A DNA stretch of 64,000 nt from Nitrospirota bacterium (lineage in GTDB: Bacteria; Nitrospirota; Thermodesulfovibrionia; Thermodesulfovibrionales; Dissulfurispiraceae): NCBI GenBank assembly GCA_040752355.1, contig JBFMHE010000001.1, positions 124,001 through 188,000 of the forward strand. The letters are read 5' to 3'. The notes beneath the pieces are model-generated. The model worked only from the letters and a program-made list of their open reading frames with translations. It made no database searches and was not told where the DNA came from. A program made the translations under genes and the position numbers. Of the stretch, positions 1 through 10,400 are shown one piece after another (the stretch's first letter is position 1; each line of letters starts with the position of its first letter).

Positions 1-1221
1 TTCTTCCTTTCCGTCCAGGACGGCGTCAAGCACCTGACGACGCTCGTGAACGGCTATTCCTCGGTGAAGCTCACCGCGGTACGCGAGGCTTACGAGTCCG
101 GAATGCCGATCATGGGAGAGGTCAAGGCCGAGGTCAAGGGCGGCTTCGAGGTCTCGATCGGGGGTGTCCGGTGCTTCTGCCCCGCATCCCAGATCGACGG
201 CAGGGGACGGCAGGAGAGCGGCTCCTACCTGAAGCAGACGTTTCCCTTCAAGGTGATCGAGTACAAGAATGACGGCCGCAACGTGGTCGTATCGCGGCGC
301 GCCGTGCTGGAGCAGGAGCGGGCGGCCCGCGTCGCTGCGTTGAAAGAGACGCTCGCCGTGGGAATGGAAGTGCCCGGCAGGGTGCGGTCGCTCCAGAAGT
401 TCGGCGCCTTCGTAGACCTCGGCGGCATCGACGGCCTGATCCCGATGAGCGAGCTCTCCTGGGGCAGGGTGGACAAGGCGGGAGATATGCTCGCTGCGGG
501 ACAGGAAGTGACGGCGAAGGTGATCGCCATCGATTGGGAGGCCAACCGCCTTACCCTGAGTCTCAAAGCGCTCCAGGCAGACCCCTGGGCTGCTGCGGCA
601 GAGCGGTATCCCGTAGGGAGCAAGGTGAACGGCACTATCGTGAGGCTTGCGCCGTTCGGCGCGTTTGTCGCGCTCGAGCCCGGGCTCGACGGGCTCGTTC
701 ATGTCTCGAACCTCGGCGCCGGCAGGAGAATCAACCATCCCAAAGAGGTGGTCCAGACCGGTCAGCAGGTCGAAGCATACGTGATCGCCGTCGATCCCCA
801 GAGCAGGAAGCTCTCGCTCTCGCTCCAGCCGAAGCAGGAGCCGAAGAAGGTCGTCCTGCCCGCTGCAGGGGAGCGCTTCGAAGGGACCGTCGAGAAGGTG
901 ATGCCGTTCGGTATCTTCGTGAAGAACAGCGATGGCCTGAGCGGGCTCGTGCCGAATTCCGAGATGGGCACTGCGCGGGGAGCGGACCACGGCTCGATGT
1001 TCCCTGCAGGGTCGGCCATGCAGGCGGTAGTCCTCGAAGTGGATACCGACAAGGGCAAAGTGCTGTTGAGCCGCAAGAAGATCATGGACAGGGTCGAAGA
1101 GGATGAATACAAGCAGTACCGCGAGTCGGTCAAGAAAGAGGAGAAGTCCTCGGGCGGCATGGGGACCCTCGGCGAGATGCTCCAGGCGAAGATGAAGGAA
1201 AAGAATATAACCTTCAAATAA
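1..1221 (+). CDS. S1 RNA-binding domain protein (ribosomal protein S1-like), 3' part
   Basis: The reading frame is already open at base 1, so the true start lies outside the window; 406 residues are visible. The sequence shows about four S1-type OB-fold repeats, each with the usual pattern of a G-x-V start, an FGAFV or FGIFV strand, a D/E-GL-(I/V)P-(M/N)SE or GLVHVS loop, and an I-D-x-x-x-x-x-L-S-L-S end. S1 repeats bind single-stranded RNA; proteins with four to six of them are ribosomal protein S1 (mRNA recruitment to the 30S subunit) or close paralogues. The tail after the last repeat is short, charged and lysine-rich. A bona fide RpsA and an S1-like accessory protein (Tex/YhgF-related or an RpsA paralogue) cannot be separated without the N-terminus. 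It is followed immediately by a strong terminator, so it ends its transcript. Confidence 0.85.
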   Translation, partial: FFLSVQDGVKHLTTLVNGYSSVKLTAVREAYESGMPIMGEVKAEVKGGFEVSIGGVRCFCPASQIDGRGRQESGSYLKQTFPFKVIEYKNDGRNVVVSRRAVLEQERAARVAALKETLAVGMEVPGRVRSLQKFGAFVDLGGIDGLIPMSELSWGRVDKAGDMLAAGQEVTAKVIAIDWEANRLTLSLKALQADPWAAAAERYPVGSKVNGTIVRLAPFGAFVALEPGLDGLVHVSNLGAGRRINHPKEVVQTGQQVEAYVIAVDPQSRKLSLSLQPKQEPKKVVLPAAGERFEGTVEKVMPFGIFVKNSDGLSGLVPNSEMGTARGADHGSMFPAGSAMQAVVLEVDTDKGKVLLSRKKIMDRVEEDEYKQYRESVKKEEKSSGGMGTLGEMLQAKMKEKNITFK

Positions 1222-1232
1222 AGAAGAGTTCA

Positions 1233-1281
1233 GAAGCCGGGAGCCGGAATTCATTCCGAATTCCGGCTCCCGGCTTTTTTA
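1233..1281 (+). terminator. Rho-independent terminator of the S1-like gene
   Basis: An 18-bp perfect stem (1234-1251 with 1259-1276), extendable by one more C-G pair, closes a small loop and is followed by a T run (1275-1280). It begins 12 bases after the S1-like stop codon. The convergent minus-strand gene ends at 1282, so it may also insulate the two transcripts, although the other side lacks a T run. Confidence 0.9.
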
Positions 1282-2139
1282 TTAGAACTTCTTGTCCAAT
1301 AATCCCGCGAGTCTGCTCAGGTGGCCCTTCTCTTCGGTGTACAGGGCGGTGAAGACCTTTTTCGACTCCTCGTCGGCAGCCTCACGCCCCATTTTCAGGT
1401 AAAGATCGTAGGAATTCGTCTCGAGGGAAATGGCGAGCTCGAGGATCCCTCCGGCGTCGCTCCCCTTTGCCCATGACAGGGCGTCGCTTATCCTCATGCC
1501 CCCTTCCATGAGATCATTTATCGATGTCTCCGGCGTCGATGCCCCGGCCGGCAGGAGCTCCCCGGGGAAGCCGGGGCCGGGAGCTCTGCCCGAGCGCTCC
1601 CGGTACAGGCGCGAAAGCGCTTCCTTGTGGTGCTCTTCCGCAGCGGCGAGATCGGTAAAGAGTTGACGCGCTTCGTGATCGCCAAGGAGAACGGAGACCT
1701 CTGAATAGAATTTCCGCGAGCCCTCCTCGAGCACCCAGGCGAGGGCGATGAGCTCGTCGGGACGGGTCGCTCCGCCGAAATAGGCCATGCCCGAATCGGG
1801 CGCTCCCGCAGCAGTCAACCCCTCCCATGCCCTGATGCCTCCTTCCATGCTGTAGACTTCCGTAAAACCGGCGTTCGCCAGGACCGACGCAGCGGCACGG
1901 CTGCGTACGCCCGATCCTCAATAGGCGATTGTGGGTTTGCTGCGGTCGATCTCGCCGAGGCGTTCCGGCAGCTCCCCGACAGGTATCAGCTGCGCTCCGG
2001 GGAGATGGCCCCGCTCGTACTCCTTAGGCTGGCGCACGTCGACGAGATTGTATTCGTCCGGCCGTTTCTCCTTCAAGAGCTTCCTCACCTCTTCCGCAGT
2101 CATCGTCTCTACCGGTCTGAAATAGTCGAGTATTCCCAT
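1282..2139 (-). CDS. Selenocysteine-containing rhodanese-ferritin-like fusion protein (TGA read through as Sec74)
   Basis: Read from 2139, the gene encodes 285 residues if the in-frame TGA at 1918-1920 is translated. Residues 1-100 are a rhodanese (sulfurtransferase) domain with VDVRQPKEYERGHLPGA and, in the active-site loop, AY-U-GSGVRS where the family has a catalytic Cys (CRxGxRS). The same frame continues past the TGA with RAAASVLANAGFTEVYSMEGG and then W-E-G-L, the normal end of a rhodanese fold, so the downstream part is not out of frame. Residues about 125-285 are a rubrerythrin/ferritin-like four-helix domain with carboxylates in LEEGS, EEHH, SLETN and EKGH, which suit a di-iron site. 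A SECIS-like hairpin follows the TGA directly. Without Sec insertion a 73-residue fragment would be made. It lies 16 bases after the FAD oxidoreductase, probably in one operon. Function is inferred: sulfur or selenium transfer or peroxide handling in the cytoplasm. The alternative is a pseudogene or a single sequencing error. Confidence 0.8.
1881..1917 (-). promoter_or_regulatory. SECIS-like hairpin after the in-frame TGA
   Basis: Minus-strand RNA directly after the UGA (1918-1920) can fold into a 7-bp perfect upper stem (ACGCAGC with GCTGCGT, 1900-1906 and 1887-1893), a 6-base loop CGTGCC with G at loop position 2, a 2x2 internal loop and a 4-bp lower stem (GGGC with GTCC). The UGA lies 18 bases before the loop. 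Known bacterial SECIS elements sit inside the coding region just 3' of UGA, have a small apical loop with an early G, and a UGA-to-loop distance of roughly 16-37 bases, all of which are met here. The fold was found by eye, not by energy calculation. Confidence 0.65.
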
Positions 2140-2155
2140 ATCCTGTCGCCTTCCC

Positions 2156-3307
2156 TTATCCCGTTTCTTTCCGTTCTCCCGAGACCTGGAATTTTTTCAT
2201 GAATTTGTTATCGATATAATTCTTGAGTATGAACGCGAGCCTGCCGTCGAGCACCGTCGTATCTCTCCAGAGTATGCCCTTGCCGTTTCCCATGTTGAAG
2301 ATGAGCATATACGTCTTTTGCGGCTCGAAGCGCCTCATAGTACCCCCCTCGAGCGCTGCCAGGAGATTGTGGAACAGAATTTCATTTTCCCTTACCGCAT
2401 AGACGCCGACCTTGGCGAGGTCATGGCCCTGCAGGCTGATGCAGTCGCCGCCGCCGAAGAGCTCGGGGTAATCGACGCACTGCAGGCGGTCGTTCACCAG
2501 CAGCCCGCCGTCTTTTCCTGTCGGGAGGCCGGAATCCCTGAAGAGCGACGACGGCCTGACGCCGGTCGCAATGAACGCGATATCGAAGGGGAGCTCCCCT
2601 CCGCCTGACAGAAGCACCGTATCTTTCTCTACCCTCTCGGCCCGCAAGCCCTCGATGACCGAGATGCCCCTTTTCAGGAACGACTGCCTTACGAGCGAGC
2701 AGACCTTCTCGGGGAGACCGCCCATCAGGCGTTTGCCTGCTACGATCGTGATGCGGGCCGCTCCGCCGTTGTCATGCACGAGCCTCCAGGCATTCGCAGC
2801 GATCTCGACCCCGGCGGGTCCTCCGCCGATAACCACGATATCGAGCGCTCCGGGAGACGAGGAGGACGACAGGGCCTCGAGAATGCGCTGCCGCGCTTTC
2901 AGGAGATTGATGATCGGCTTTACGGGATATACGTTCTCTCCGGAGCCCCCGACGGCTCCGGAGAGAGCTCCGGCAGGAACGGAGCTGCCGGTATTGAAAG
3001 AGGCGACATCGTAGGATACCGTCTTTCCCGACTGCAGCATAAGCGAGCGCCGGGCAGGATCGACCCGCACCACCCTGTCCTCGATGAACGAGGCGCCGCG
3101 GTCTCCGGCCATTTTCCTGATATTGAAACGGATGTCCCGGGGCCGGTAGATGCCGGAGAGCATGCCGGGACCCATCCCCGAATAGTAGTGGTAGGCATCG
3201 GGACTGACGAGCGTCACCCGGTGGCCGCGCTGCACATACTCGCTGCATTTCAGAAGTGCGGTCATATGCGCGTGACCGCCGCCGACAAAGACAAGGTGTC
3301 GTGCCAT
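2156..3307 (-). CDS. FAD-dependent pyridine nucleotide-disulfide oxidoreductase, SelD-N-terminal type
   Basis: This 383-residue flavoprotein has two Rossmann dinucleotide-binding motifs: GGGHAH at the N-terminus (FAD) and VIGGGPAGVEIA near residue 155 (NAD(P)H or second FAD half), plus a late FGGGDC. The segment YYSGMGPGMLSGIYRP after the first strand is typical of the subfamily that occurs as an N-terminal domain fused to selenide water dikinase (SelD) in other bacteria; here it stands alone with no SelD domain. More distant relatives are type II NADH dehydrogenases and sulfide:quinone oxidoreductases. It is the first gene of a two-gene minus-strand operon with the rhodanese-ferritin selenoprotein (16-base gap). 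A joint role in handling reduced selenium or sulfur species is inferred from family and context; the substrate is unknown. The C-terminus (KNYIDNKFMKKF) resembles NDH-2-type membrane-associating tails. Confidence 0.8.
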   Translation of the reverse strand: MARHLVFVGGGHAHMTALLKCSEYVQRGHRVTLVSPDAYHYYSGMGPGMLSGIYRPRDIRFNIRKMAGDRGASFIEDRVVRVDPARRSLMLQSGKTVSYDVASFNTGSSVPAGALSGAVGGSGENVYPVKPIINLLKARQRILEALSSSSSPGALDIVVIGGGPAGVEIAANAWRLVHDNGGAARITIVAGKRLMGGLPEKVCSLVRQSFLKRGISVIEGLRAERVEKDTVLLSGGGELPFDIAFIATGVRPSSLFRDSGLPTGKDGGLLVNDRLQCVDYPELFGGGDCISLQGHDLAKVGVYAVRENEILFHNLLAALEGGTMRRFEPQKTYMLIFNMGNGKGILWRDTTVLDGRLAFILKNYIDNKFMKKFQVSGERKETG

Positions 3308-3349
3308 GAGCTCCGCCTCTGCTTTCGGATCGAAAAAGCGTACACTATA

Positions 3350-3378
3350 ATTCTAGGCTCTGGAGACGCAGGATGCAA
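3350..3378 (-). promoter_or_regulatory. Putative sigma-70-type promoter of the oxidoreductase-selenoprotein operon
   Basis: On the minus strand TTGCAT (3373-3378) and TAGAAT (3350-3355) are separated by 17 bases, placing a start site about 35 bases before the ATG at 3307. The -35 matches consensus only in TTG; the -10 matches in five of six positions. Confidence 0.4.
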
Positions 3379-3500
3379 GACCCCCGGCAGGGCTCACCTT
3401 TACAACATTTTCGAAAACGGTATAAGATACAATTCGTCAGTTGCTTTATAGCTGAACGCCTTATCTGCTGTCTTTAGTTCTTTAAAGGGGGGATAGAGAC

Positions 3501-4301
3501 ATCGGACGCGCTATCCACAGCATCTTGATCATCGACACTTGTCCGGTCGCAAAAGAGACCCTATCGACTATCCTGGGGGACAGTTACGAGTTGCTCTGTG
3601 TCTCAACGGATCGGGAGGGACTTGATGCCCTCTCGGAGATGGTTAACCTCATCTTTCTCGACCTCTCGGTATCCGGGATAGATAGTGCTGTCCTCATCCG
3701 CCGGATCAAAGAGACCCACCCCTCTATTCCTGTAATCGCAACCACGGCCCACGGCACTGAGGAAAAGTGCCTGAGCGCTTTCATGGCAGGCGCACGGTTT
3801 TACCTGAAGAAGCCTCTCAACGCAGAGGAGGTGTTTCGGGCGGTCGAGCTGTTGTCAACTGTCGAAAATACTGTTCACAATCGAAGACACCTGTCCCTGC
3901 CAACTAAGGGCAACGAAAGCCTGCATGGCGAGATTGATCCCGATAAGCGTGAAGGGGTTTTAGCCGTAATGGAATTCATTTGCAGGAACTATAAAGAGCC
4001 GTTAGGCCTCGCCGAAGCCTGCAGATTGGCTTCGCTCAGCAAAACATATTTCAGCTATTTCTTCAAACGTGTTGCAGGCTGCTCCCTTAAGAGCTATCAC
4101 AACAAGATCAGAATTCAGAAAGCTGAGGATATCATCAAGCACCAAGGCGTTTCCGTCAAGAAAGCCGCAGAGTTGGTCGGTTACAACGATTCGAACTACT
4201 TCTCTGCACTCTTCAAAAAAGAGACCGGTCTCTCCCCGAAGCAGTTTCAACTCACCTGCAAACTTTTGGAAAAAAACAAAGAAGATTTGGAAGAAAATTA
4301 A
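3501..4301 (+). CDS. Response regulator with AraC-type DNA-binding domain
   Basis: The protein has an N-terminal receiver domain (first ~125 residues: LIID at strand 1, FLDLSVSG carrying the phospho-acceptor Asp, FYLKKPL with the conserved Lys) and a C-terminal AraC/XylS double helix-turn-helix domain ending VGYNDSNYFSALFKKETGLSPKQF. The acidic pair of the receiver is reduced to one Asp (IIDT instead of IIDD), which may change Mg binding or phosphorylation. Start choice is uncertain: a TTG at 3525 would cut into the first beta strand, whereas an in-frame ATC at 3501 sits 8 bases after a strong AAAGGGGGG (3484-3492) and restores the strand; a stop at 3483 limits any other start. It lies directly upstream of the papain-RHS giant gene on the same strand and could regulate it, but no operator was identified. 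Confidence 0.8.
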   Translation: MGRAIHSILIIDTCPVAKETLSTILGDSYELLCVSTDREGLDALSEMVNLIFLDLSVSGIDSAVLIRRIKETHPSIPVIATTAHGTEEKCLSAFMAGARFYLKKPLNAEEVFRAVELLSTVENTVHNRRHLSLPTKGNESLHGEIDPDKREGVLAVMEFICRNYKEPLGLAEACRLASLSKTYFSYFFKRVAGCSLKSYHNKIRIQKAEDIIKHQGVSVKKAAELVGYNDSNYFSALFKKETGLSPKQFQLTCKLLEKNKEDLEEN

Positions 4302-4477
4302 GGAAAGTTCTCTTCAGTCCTGCTAATCTTTAGCTTGGGGGAACCGTACCTTCCGTATCGGACAGATTGTGGTCTGTTCCTGCCGTTGCAGTGCGCGCCG
4401 CTAAGGCGGTGCCGTAGGTAAAAGCGGCACTACTTCGAGTGATGAGAGATTAAAATATTATGAAGAGGAGTAAGGAA
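4302..4477 (+). other. Leader of the giant RHS gene with hairpin-forming sequences
   Basis: The 176 bases before the chosen start contain several potential hairpins: GTGCCG/CGGCAC around a 10-base loop (about 4411-4432), CGCC/GGCG just before it, and GGACAGA with TCTGTTCC around 4360-4380. None matches a riboswitch class I can recognise; c-di-GMP core sequences were looked for and not seen. It could be an untranslated leader, or spacer. Confidence 0.35.
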
Positions 4478-4480
4478 ATG
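4466..4480 (+). promoter_or_regulatory. Ribosome binding site deciding the start of the RHS giant
   Basis: AGGAG at 4466-4470 lies 7 bases before the ATG at 4478. The upstream in-frame ATG at 4460 has no such site, so 4478 is preferred; it also gives a more usual signal peptide. Confidence 0.6.
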
Positions 4481-7400
4481 CAGAAGAGACTGACTCGAAT
4501 CGGCAGAGTTTCGGGCTTCTTCGTTCTTTTCTTAGTGTGCGCGATGGTTTCTCTGGTGCATGCCGGTGAGCTCGGTGAGGTATCGAAGGCCGTTAAAGAG
4601 AAGAAAGCCCGATGGTCTGCTAAGGATACCGCTGTTTCGAAATTGAGACCCGAAGATCGGAAAAGGCGTCTCGGCGGGCGTGTGCCGGCGCCTACCGGAC
4701 AGGAGAAAATAGTGGCCACTCCGTATAGTGCGCTCCCTGCCGCCCTCGATTGGAGGAATTACGGAGGCAGCAGCTATGTAACGCCGATCAAGGACCAGGG
4801 CGCCTGCGGGAGCTGCTGGGCATTCGCGACAACAGCGGCTCTTGAATCATCAACACTCATATCTAAAAATATGCCGGGTATCGATCTCGATCTCTCGGAA
4901 CAAACAGCGCTCTCGTGCAGCGGCGCAGGTTCCTGCTACGGCGGCCTTATCGACAGCGCATCCGATTTCATCAGTAATATAGGACTGCCGTCCGAAGGCT
5001 GTTTCCCTTACCTCGCCATCGAGGGTGGCTGCGTGGGCGCCTGCTCCAACTGGCAGGGTGAGGCTTACAAGATTGATAATTGGTATAAAGTCGAGCCGAC
5101 TGTCGATGCCGTCAAGCATGCCCTGTACAACTACGGCCCCCTGGTAACCCTCATAGCAGTACACACGGACTTTTTCTACTACAGCTCCGGCATATATACG
5201 CATAGCTGGGGGAGCTTCGAGGGATATCATGCAGCGGCAATTGTCGGATATAACGATGCGGAACAGTACTTCATTGTCAAAAGCAGCTGGGGCACTGACT
5301 GGGGAGAGTCAGGGTATTTCATGATCGCTTACAGCGAGGTGAATGGAGACTCTCTGCTCGGTCATTGGACCATTGCGTACGAGAATCCTGTTCCGGCCGA
5401 CTTCCCGAGTCTTGACGGCATTCCGCGAGATACCGATAATTCGAACCCGGGGGGGTCGGGGAACGGACAGGAGAACAGTGTTACATCTGAAGACGCTGCT
5501 TTGCTCATAGGCGCCGTTCGTGACGAGAAAGGAGTTCCTCTTGCAGGCGCCGAGGTGAAGAGCGGGAACTATTCGTCGATTACCAATGTAAACGGGCAGT
5601 ACCGTATCGGCAGCATCCCCGTCGGAAGCTATGTAGTAACAGTTCGCAAAACAGGATATGTAACACTGAGTGAAAACGTCATAATACCTTCAACCACGGC
5701 CATAACTAAAGATTTTACCCTTACGTTTTCTCCTGCTTCCGATAGCTCAAAAGACAAGGACCCTGACGGGAAAGAGGGCCCCAACAATCCAAAGAATGAC
5801 ACGGACAACCAGGATCAGGCTGTGGGTCCGGGATGGTTCAAATTTGAAGCGGATCCCGTGAGCCATGAGGAAGCAGAGGCATACTTTTCCAAGAGAAGGG
5901 CCGAGCGTCAGGCAAAATTGAACACAGTGCCCCTTGCCGCATCGGGGATATCCACGACAACCGAGATCCAGGAGCTCGCCCGTGCGCTCAAGTACGATCC
6001 TAAGCTGATCTACGATTATGTGCATAACTACATTGACTACATCCCTTACTTCGGATTCCATAAAGGAGCAACAGCTACGCTTCTCGACGGCAAGGGCAAT
6101 GATTTCGATCAGGCATCCTTGATGGTAGCACTCTTAAGGGAGAGCGGCAGGCATAACAGCAGCATCGGTCCTGTTCAGTACGTCTACGGTAGAATGACGA
6201 TCCCAGGCAGGGAGCTCGCCAGCTGGCTTGGAGTGGAGCAGGACACGAGGCCGATCAGCTTGGCGCTTCAATACGGCGGTATTCCATTCACTGTTATATC
6301 AACGTGGGGAAAAGATATCGGGACCTCGAGCGTAAGTCGTGTCTGGGTCAAAGCGACCGTCAACGGTACGGAGTACCTATTTGATCCGGCCTTTAAAACA
6401 TACATTTATAAAAACAAGTCTGTCAATATCGGTGAGGCGATGGGATATGACCAGAGCGACTTTCTTGCCGTCGCGACAGCCGGGGCAACTGTGGGCAGCG
6501 ATTACGTCCAGCACATGAACGAGGCAAACATCAGAAGCAAACTTGCGACATACTCCACGAATCTCTCCAACCATATACGTGCCCAGTACCCCAACAGCGA
6601 ACTAAAAGAGATTATCGGCGGTCGCACCATTCTCAGGACAGAGTTGCAAAGCTATTCTTCGGCACTGCCTTTCACAACAACGGTCAGCGCTCTATGGGAT
6701 GATATCCCTCTCGAGTACACCGCTCAGCTCAACATCAGGCATTTGGGCATTGATCATACATTTAACACACCGGACCTTAACGGCGGACGCCTTACTCTCA
6801 CCTATTCGAACGGCTACCCGCAGATCCGTCTGGACGGAGTTGTCCAGGTAACGGGGTCGACATATGCCGAATCGGGATACTACAATGATTTCAAGGTCTA
6901 CATCAATCACCCTTATGTTAAACCGTTTGCTACGTACGCTGATCAGACAGTAACGTTTAAAGCCATCAGCGGCAGCACCTATGCTGTTTTCTACTCTTTT
7001 GGCACGCTAGGCGATGGCCTTTTGCATAAGCGACAGCAGCAGCTCGAGAGCTCTCAGGCACAAGGACTGTCCGATTCTTCCGAGGCGGTCCTTGGGGAAA
7101 CACTGAATGTCATGGGGCTCACCTGGATAAAAGAAGTCATGCTGACCAGCGATCTCTTATCCGAGCTGAACGATACCCTCTCTTTTTATCATCATATCAT
7201 AGGGATGGTGGCGCAGGAGACCGGATATTATATTGATGTGCCCGCTGCATTCATAAACACGCGCCCTCGACATAATGCAGTGGACAACAGTTCCCTGCAT
7301 TTTCATGCAATTGCTCTGATTTCGAGCGCCTATGAACATGGTATCCTGGAGCAGCTGATGGGCTCGGACAAACCGGGTCTGTCGACGATAAAGCTGCTCC

Positions 7401-10400
7401 AGATCGCCAATGCCACCGGCGAGAGAATATTCAAAGTGACGAGTGAAAACACCTACAGGATTGACCAGCTCAAGAACTACTCATCGGAAGACCGCAGCTA
7501 CTATAAGTCCAAGGCGAATAGCGGGTATACGTTTATACTACCTGAAAATGGATCGCTCGGCCTGGACAGGTGGAAAGGAAAAGGCTACATATCATTATCT
7601 TCCGGCTCGATGGGCATGATTATCGGCGGTGAGTATTACGGAGGGTACTGCAGCGCAAGAACCCCTGTTCATATCCCTACGGTAACACGGAATGTCACTA
7701 CCGCTCAGTGGAGCACTTCCAGTCCCAAAACGATAAACAAACAAGTCACTACCGCTCCGCCCCGACGCTCTAAAGACCCTGTCGATATGGCAAGCGGCGC
7801 CTTTCTCTATGATCATACGGATATCGATATCGGCGATGAGGCGCCCTTAGGGCTATCGCTTGTTCGCTCATATAACAGCAGCCAGTCTCTTCAGAAGAGG
7901 CCTGTCGGCTATGAGCGTCCTCTCGGCTACGGCTGGACCCATAGCTACGATATTTACCTGGTGCCGAGCAGCAACGCCGATCCCGGCTTGGGCAAACGCC
8001 AGGCAGTCGATGCCGCCTCTCTTATTGCGGCACTCTATGCAACTGCGGATATCATGAAGAGCAGGAACGATAAAACCGGCTGGGTGACGGCGTCCCTCAC
8101 GAGCAAATGGGCTATAGATCAGCTGATCGATAATACAGTTACCGTCTATATGGGAAGCAAGACCCTGGTGTACGTACAACAAGCAGACGGGACCTTTTCT
8201 GCCCCCCCCGGAATTACCGCACAGCTGGTCAAGAACGGTGATGGAACCTACAATTTAAAGGAGCGGTTCGGAACGCGTATCGATTTTAATGCAAGCAAGA
8301 AAGTCAGTCGTTTAACTGATGGGGACGGCAATGCTATGACCTTTTCGTATGACGGCGGCAATAACCTGTCCAAAGTGATCGATGCTTTCGGCCGCAGTCT
8401 TAATTTCGAGTATTCCGGCAGCAGAATCGGCAGGGTCTATGACATGGATAAAAACTCGGCGTCGTACCGGTCAGTATACTATGGCTACGATGTCAATGGC
8501 GACCTCACCAGTTATACCGATCCGGAAGGCAAGATATGGCGATACGGGTATGCTAACCATCTCATGACCACGCTCATCAATCCGCTTGCTGTCACTACGG
8601 CAACAAATACCTACGATGCACTCGGAAGGGTAAAGACACAGGCCGTGCCCCGCCAGGGAGTGTCCAATGCTGTTTATAACTTCTACTTCTCGGGTTACCG
8701 GAGCGTTGAAGAGGACCCCGACGGAAACACCCTTGTCGACTATTACGATCACAAGGGAAGGACGATACTCCAGATCAACGAGCTCGGCCGCAGGACGTAT
8801 AAGAGATATGACGGGCAGAACCATGTCACGGTTATAACTGATCCACGGTCGGGCAGCGCGAGGTTTCCTTTCATTTTTTCTGTCAGCTATCTTTACGACG
8901 GTAATCAAAACCTCGAGAAGGCGATAAACCCGCTCGGCTACACCGTTACCAATGTATATGACTCTCAGTTCAGGCTCACCGCTACCATAGATCCTCTTGA
9001 GCACACAACCCATTTTGAGTATGACGCCGAGCACCATCTTATCCAGACCAGGGACGCGCTCGGCAACACGGCAGGCTCGGCATACTATGCGAACGGGTTA
9101 AAGGAATCCGCTACCGATGCCCGCGCTATTATAACAGCCCTGACCTACGATACGTATGGAAATCCCCGGACGACAAAGACCGCTGCGCGTCCGGCAGTCA
9201 CCTATACCTACGACTTCATCGGCAGGATGACGGAGCTCAGAGATCAGGTGGGCTCAAGCACAAGCTTCGTCTATGATAAGCGGGGATTGCTCAAGGAGAA
9301 GACCGATCCGCTCGGCAGGAAGACCCTTTTCGGCTACGATGATGCAGGCAGGCTTACTTCTATCACCGACCGGAACAGCGCCATAACGACGTTCGCATAC
9401 ACGGCGACTGACAAGGTGGAGCGTATCACCTATCATGACGGCTCGACCGTCACCTTAACCTATGATAAGCACGACCGGCTTGTCAGGATGTCCGACCCGA
9501 CAGGCGCTGCGAGCTACTCCTATGATGCGGCCGGTCAGTTGACCTCTCACACCAACACCTATGGTTTTACGGTGAAGTACAAATATGATGAGGCGGGCAA
9601 TCTCATAGAGCTTACCTATCCGGGCGATAAAAAGGTTTTATACTTCTATGATGTCTTGAACCACCTGGTGGCGGTGGTCAACTGGCTCGATCAGGTCGCC
9701 TCCTATACGTACGATGAGGCAGGGCGCGTTACTGCATTTACCGGTTTCAACGGAATCGAGACGGTCTACAGTTATGATGCTGCCAACCGGCTTACCGGCT
9801 TCAGCAGCCCGATAGCGCAATATCACTTCGCTCTTGACGGAAACGGCAACAGGGTGGAGACGGCAAAGATCGAGCCGCTGACGCCCCTGCTGGATAAGAG
9901 CCCGGTCATGTATGGGTACAACGATCCGAAGAGGAACCGTCTGCTTAGTGCAGGGGCAAACAGCTATGGGTATGACAATGAGGGGCAGCTGACCACCATC
10001 AACGGAGCTGCGGCAAACACCTTTGACCATGAGCATCGGCTAACCAGGGCCGGGACATCGCAGTACTTCTACGACGGCAGCGACAGCCGCCTCAGGGCGG
10101 TACGTAACGGAGTGGAGACGAGATACATCTATGATGCAGCAGGGAATCTGCTGGCGGAGGCGGATGGCAATAATGTCATCACGAGATATTATCTCCACGG
10201 CATGGGACTGATCGCCATGGTGGAGCCTTCGGCGCCGGCAGACAGGGTGTACTGCTACCACTTCGATGCGATCGGCAGCACGGTAGGGATGACGGATGAA
10301 AGCCAGACTATGGTGAACAGGTACGCCTATGACGAGTTCGGCACCGTTGCCAACCAGCAGGAGACAGTCTATCAGCCGTTCACGTTCGTGGGCCAGTTCG

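Noticed and set aside
1918-2139. Truncated rhodanese gene ending at TGA, i.e. a pseudogene
   Set aside because: The frame resumes in phase with intact rhodanese and ferritin-like sequence, the stop is precisely at the catalytic Cys codon, and a SECIS-like hairpin follows. A sequencing error cannot be excluded but is the less likely reading.
4302-4477. Possible c-di-GMP or other riboswitch ahead of the RHS gene
   Set aside because: The conserved core motifs of the c-di-GMP-I class (such as the GCAAAGCC segment) are absent; only generic hairpins are present.
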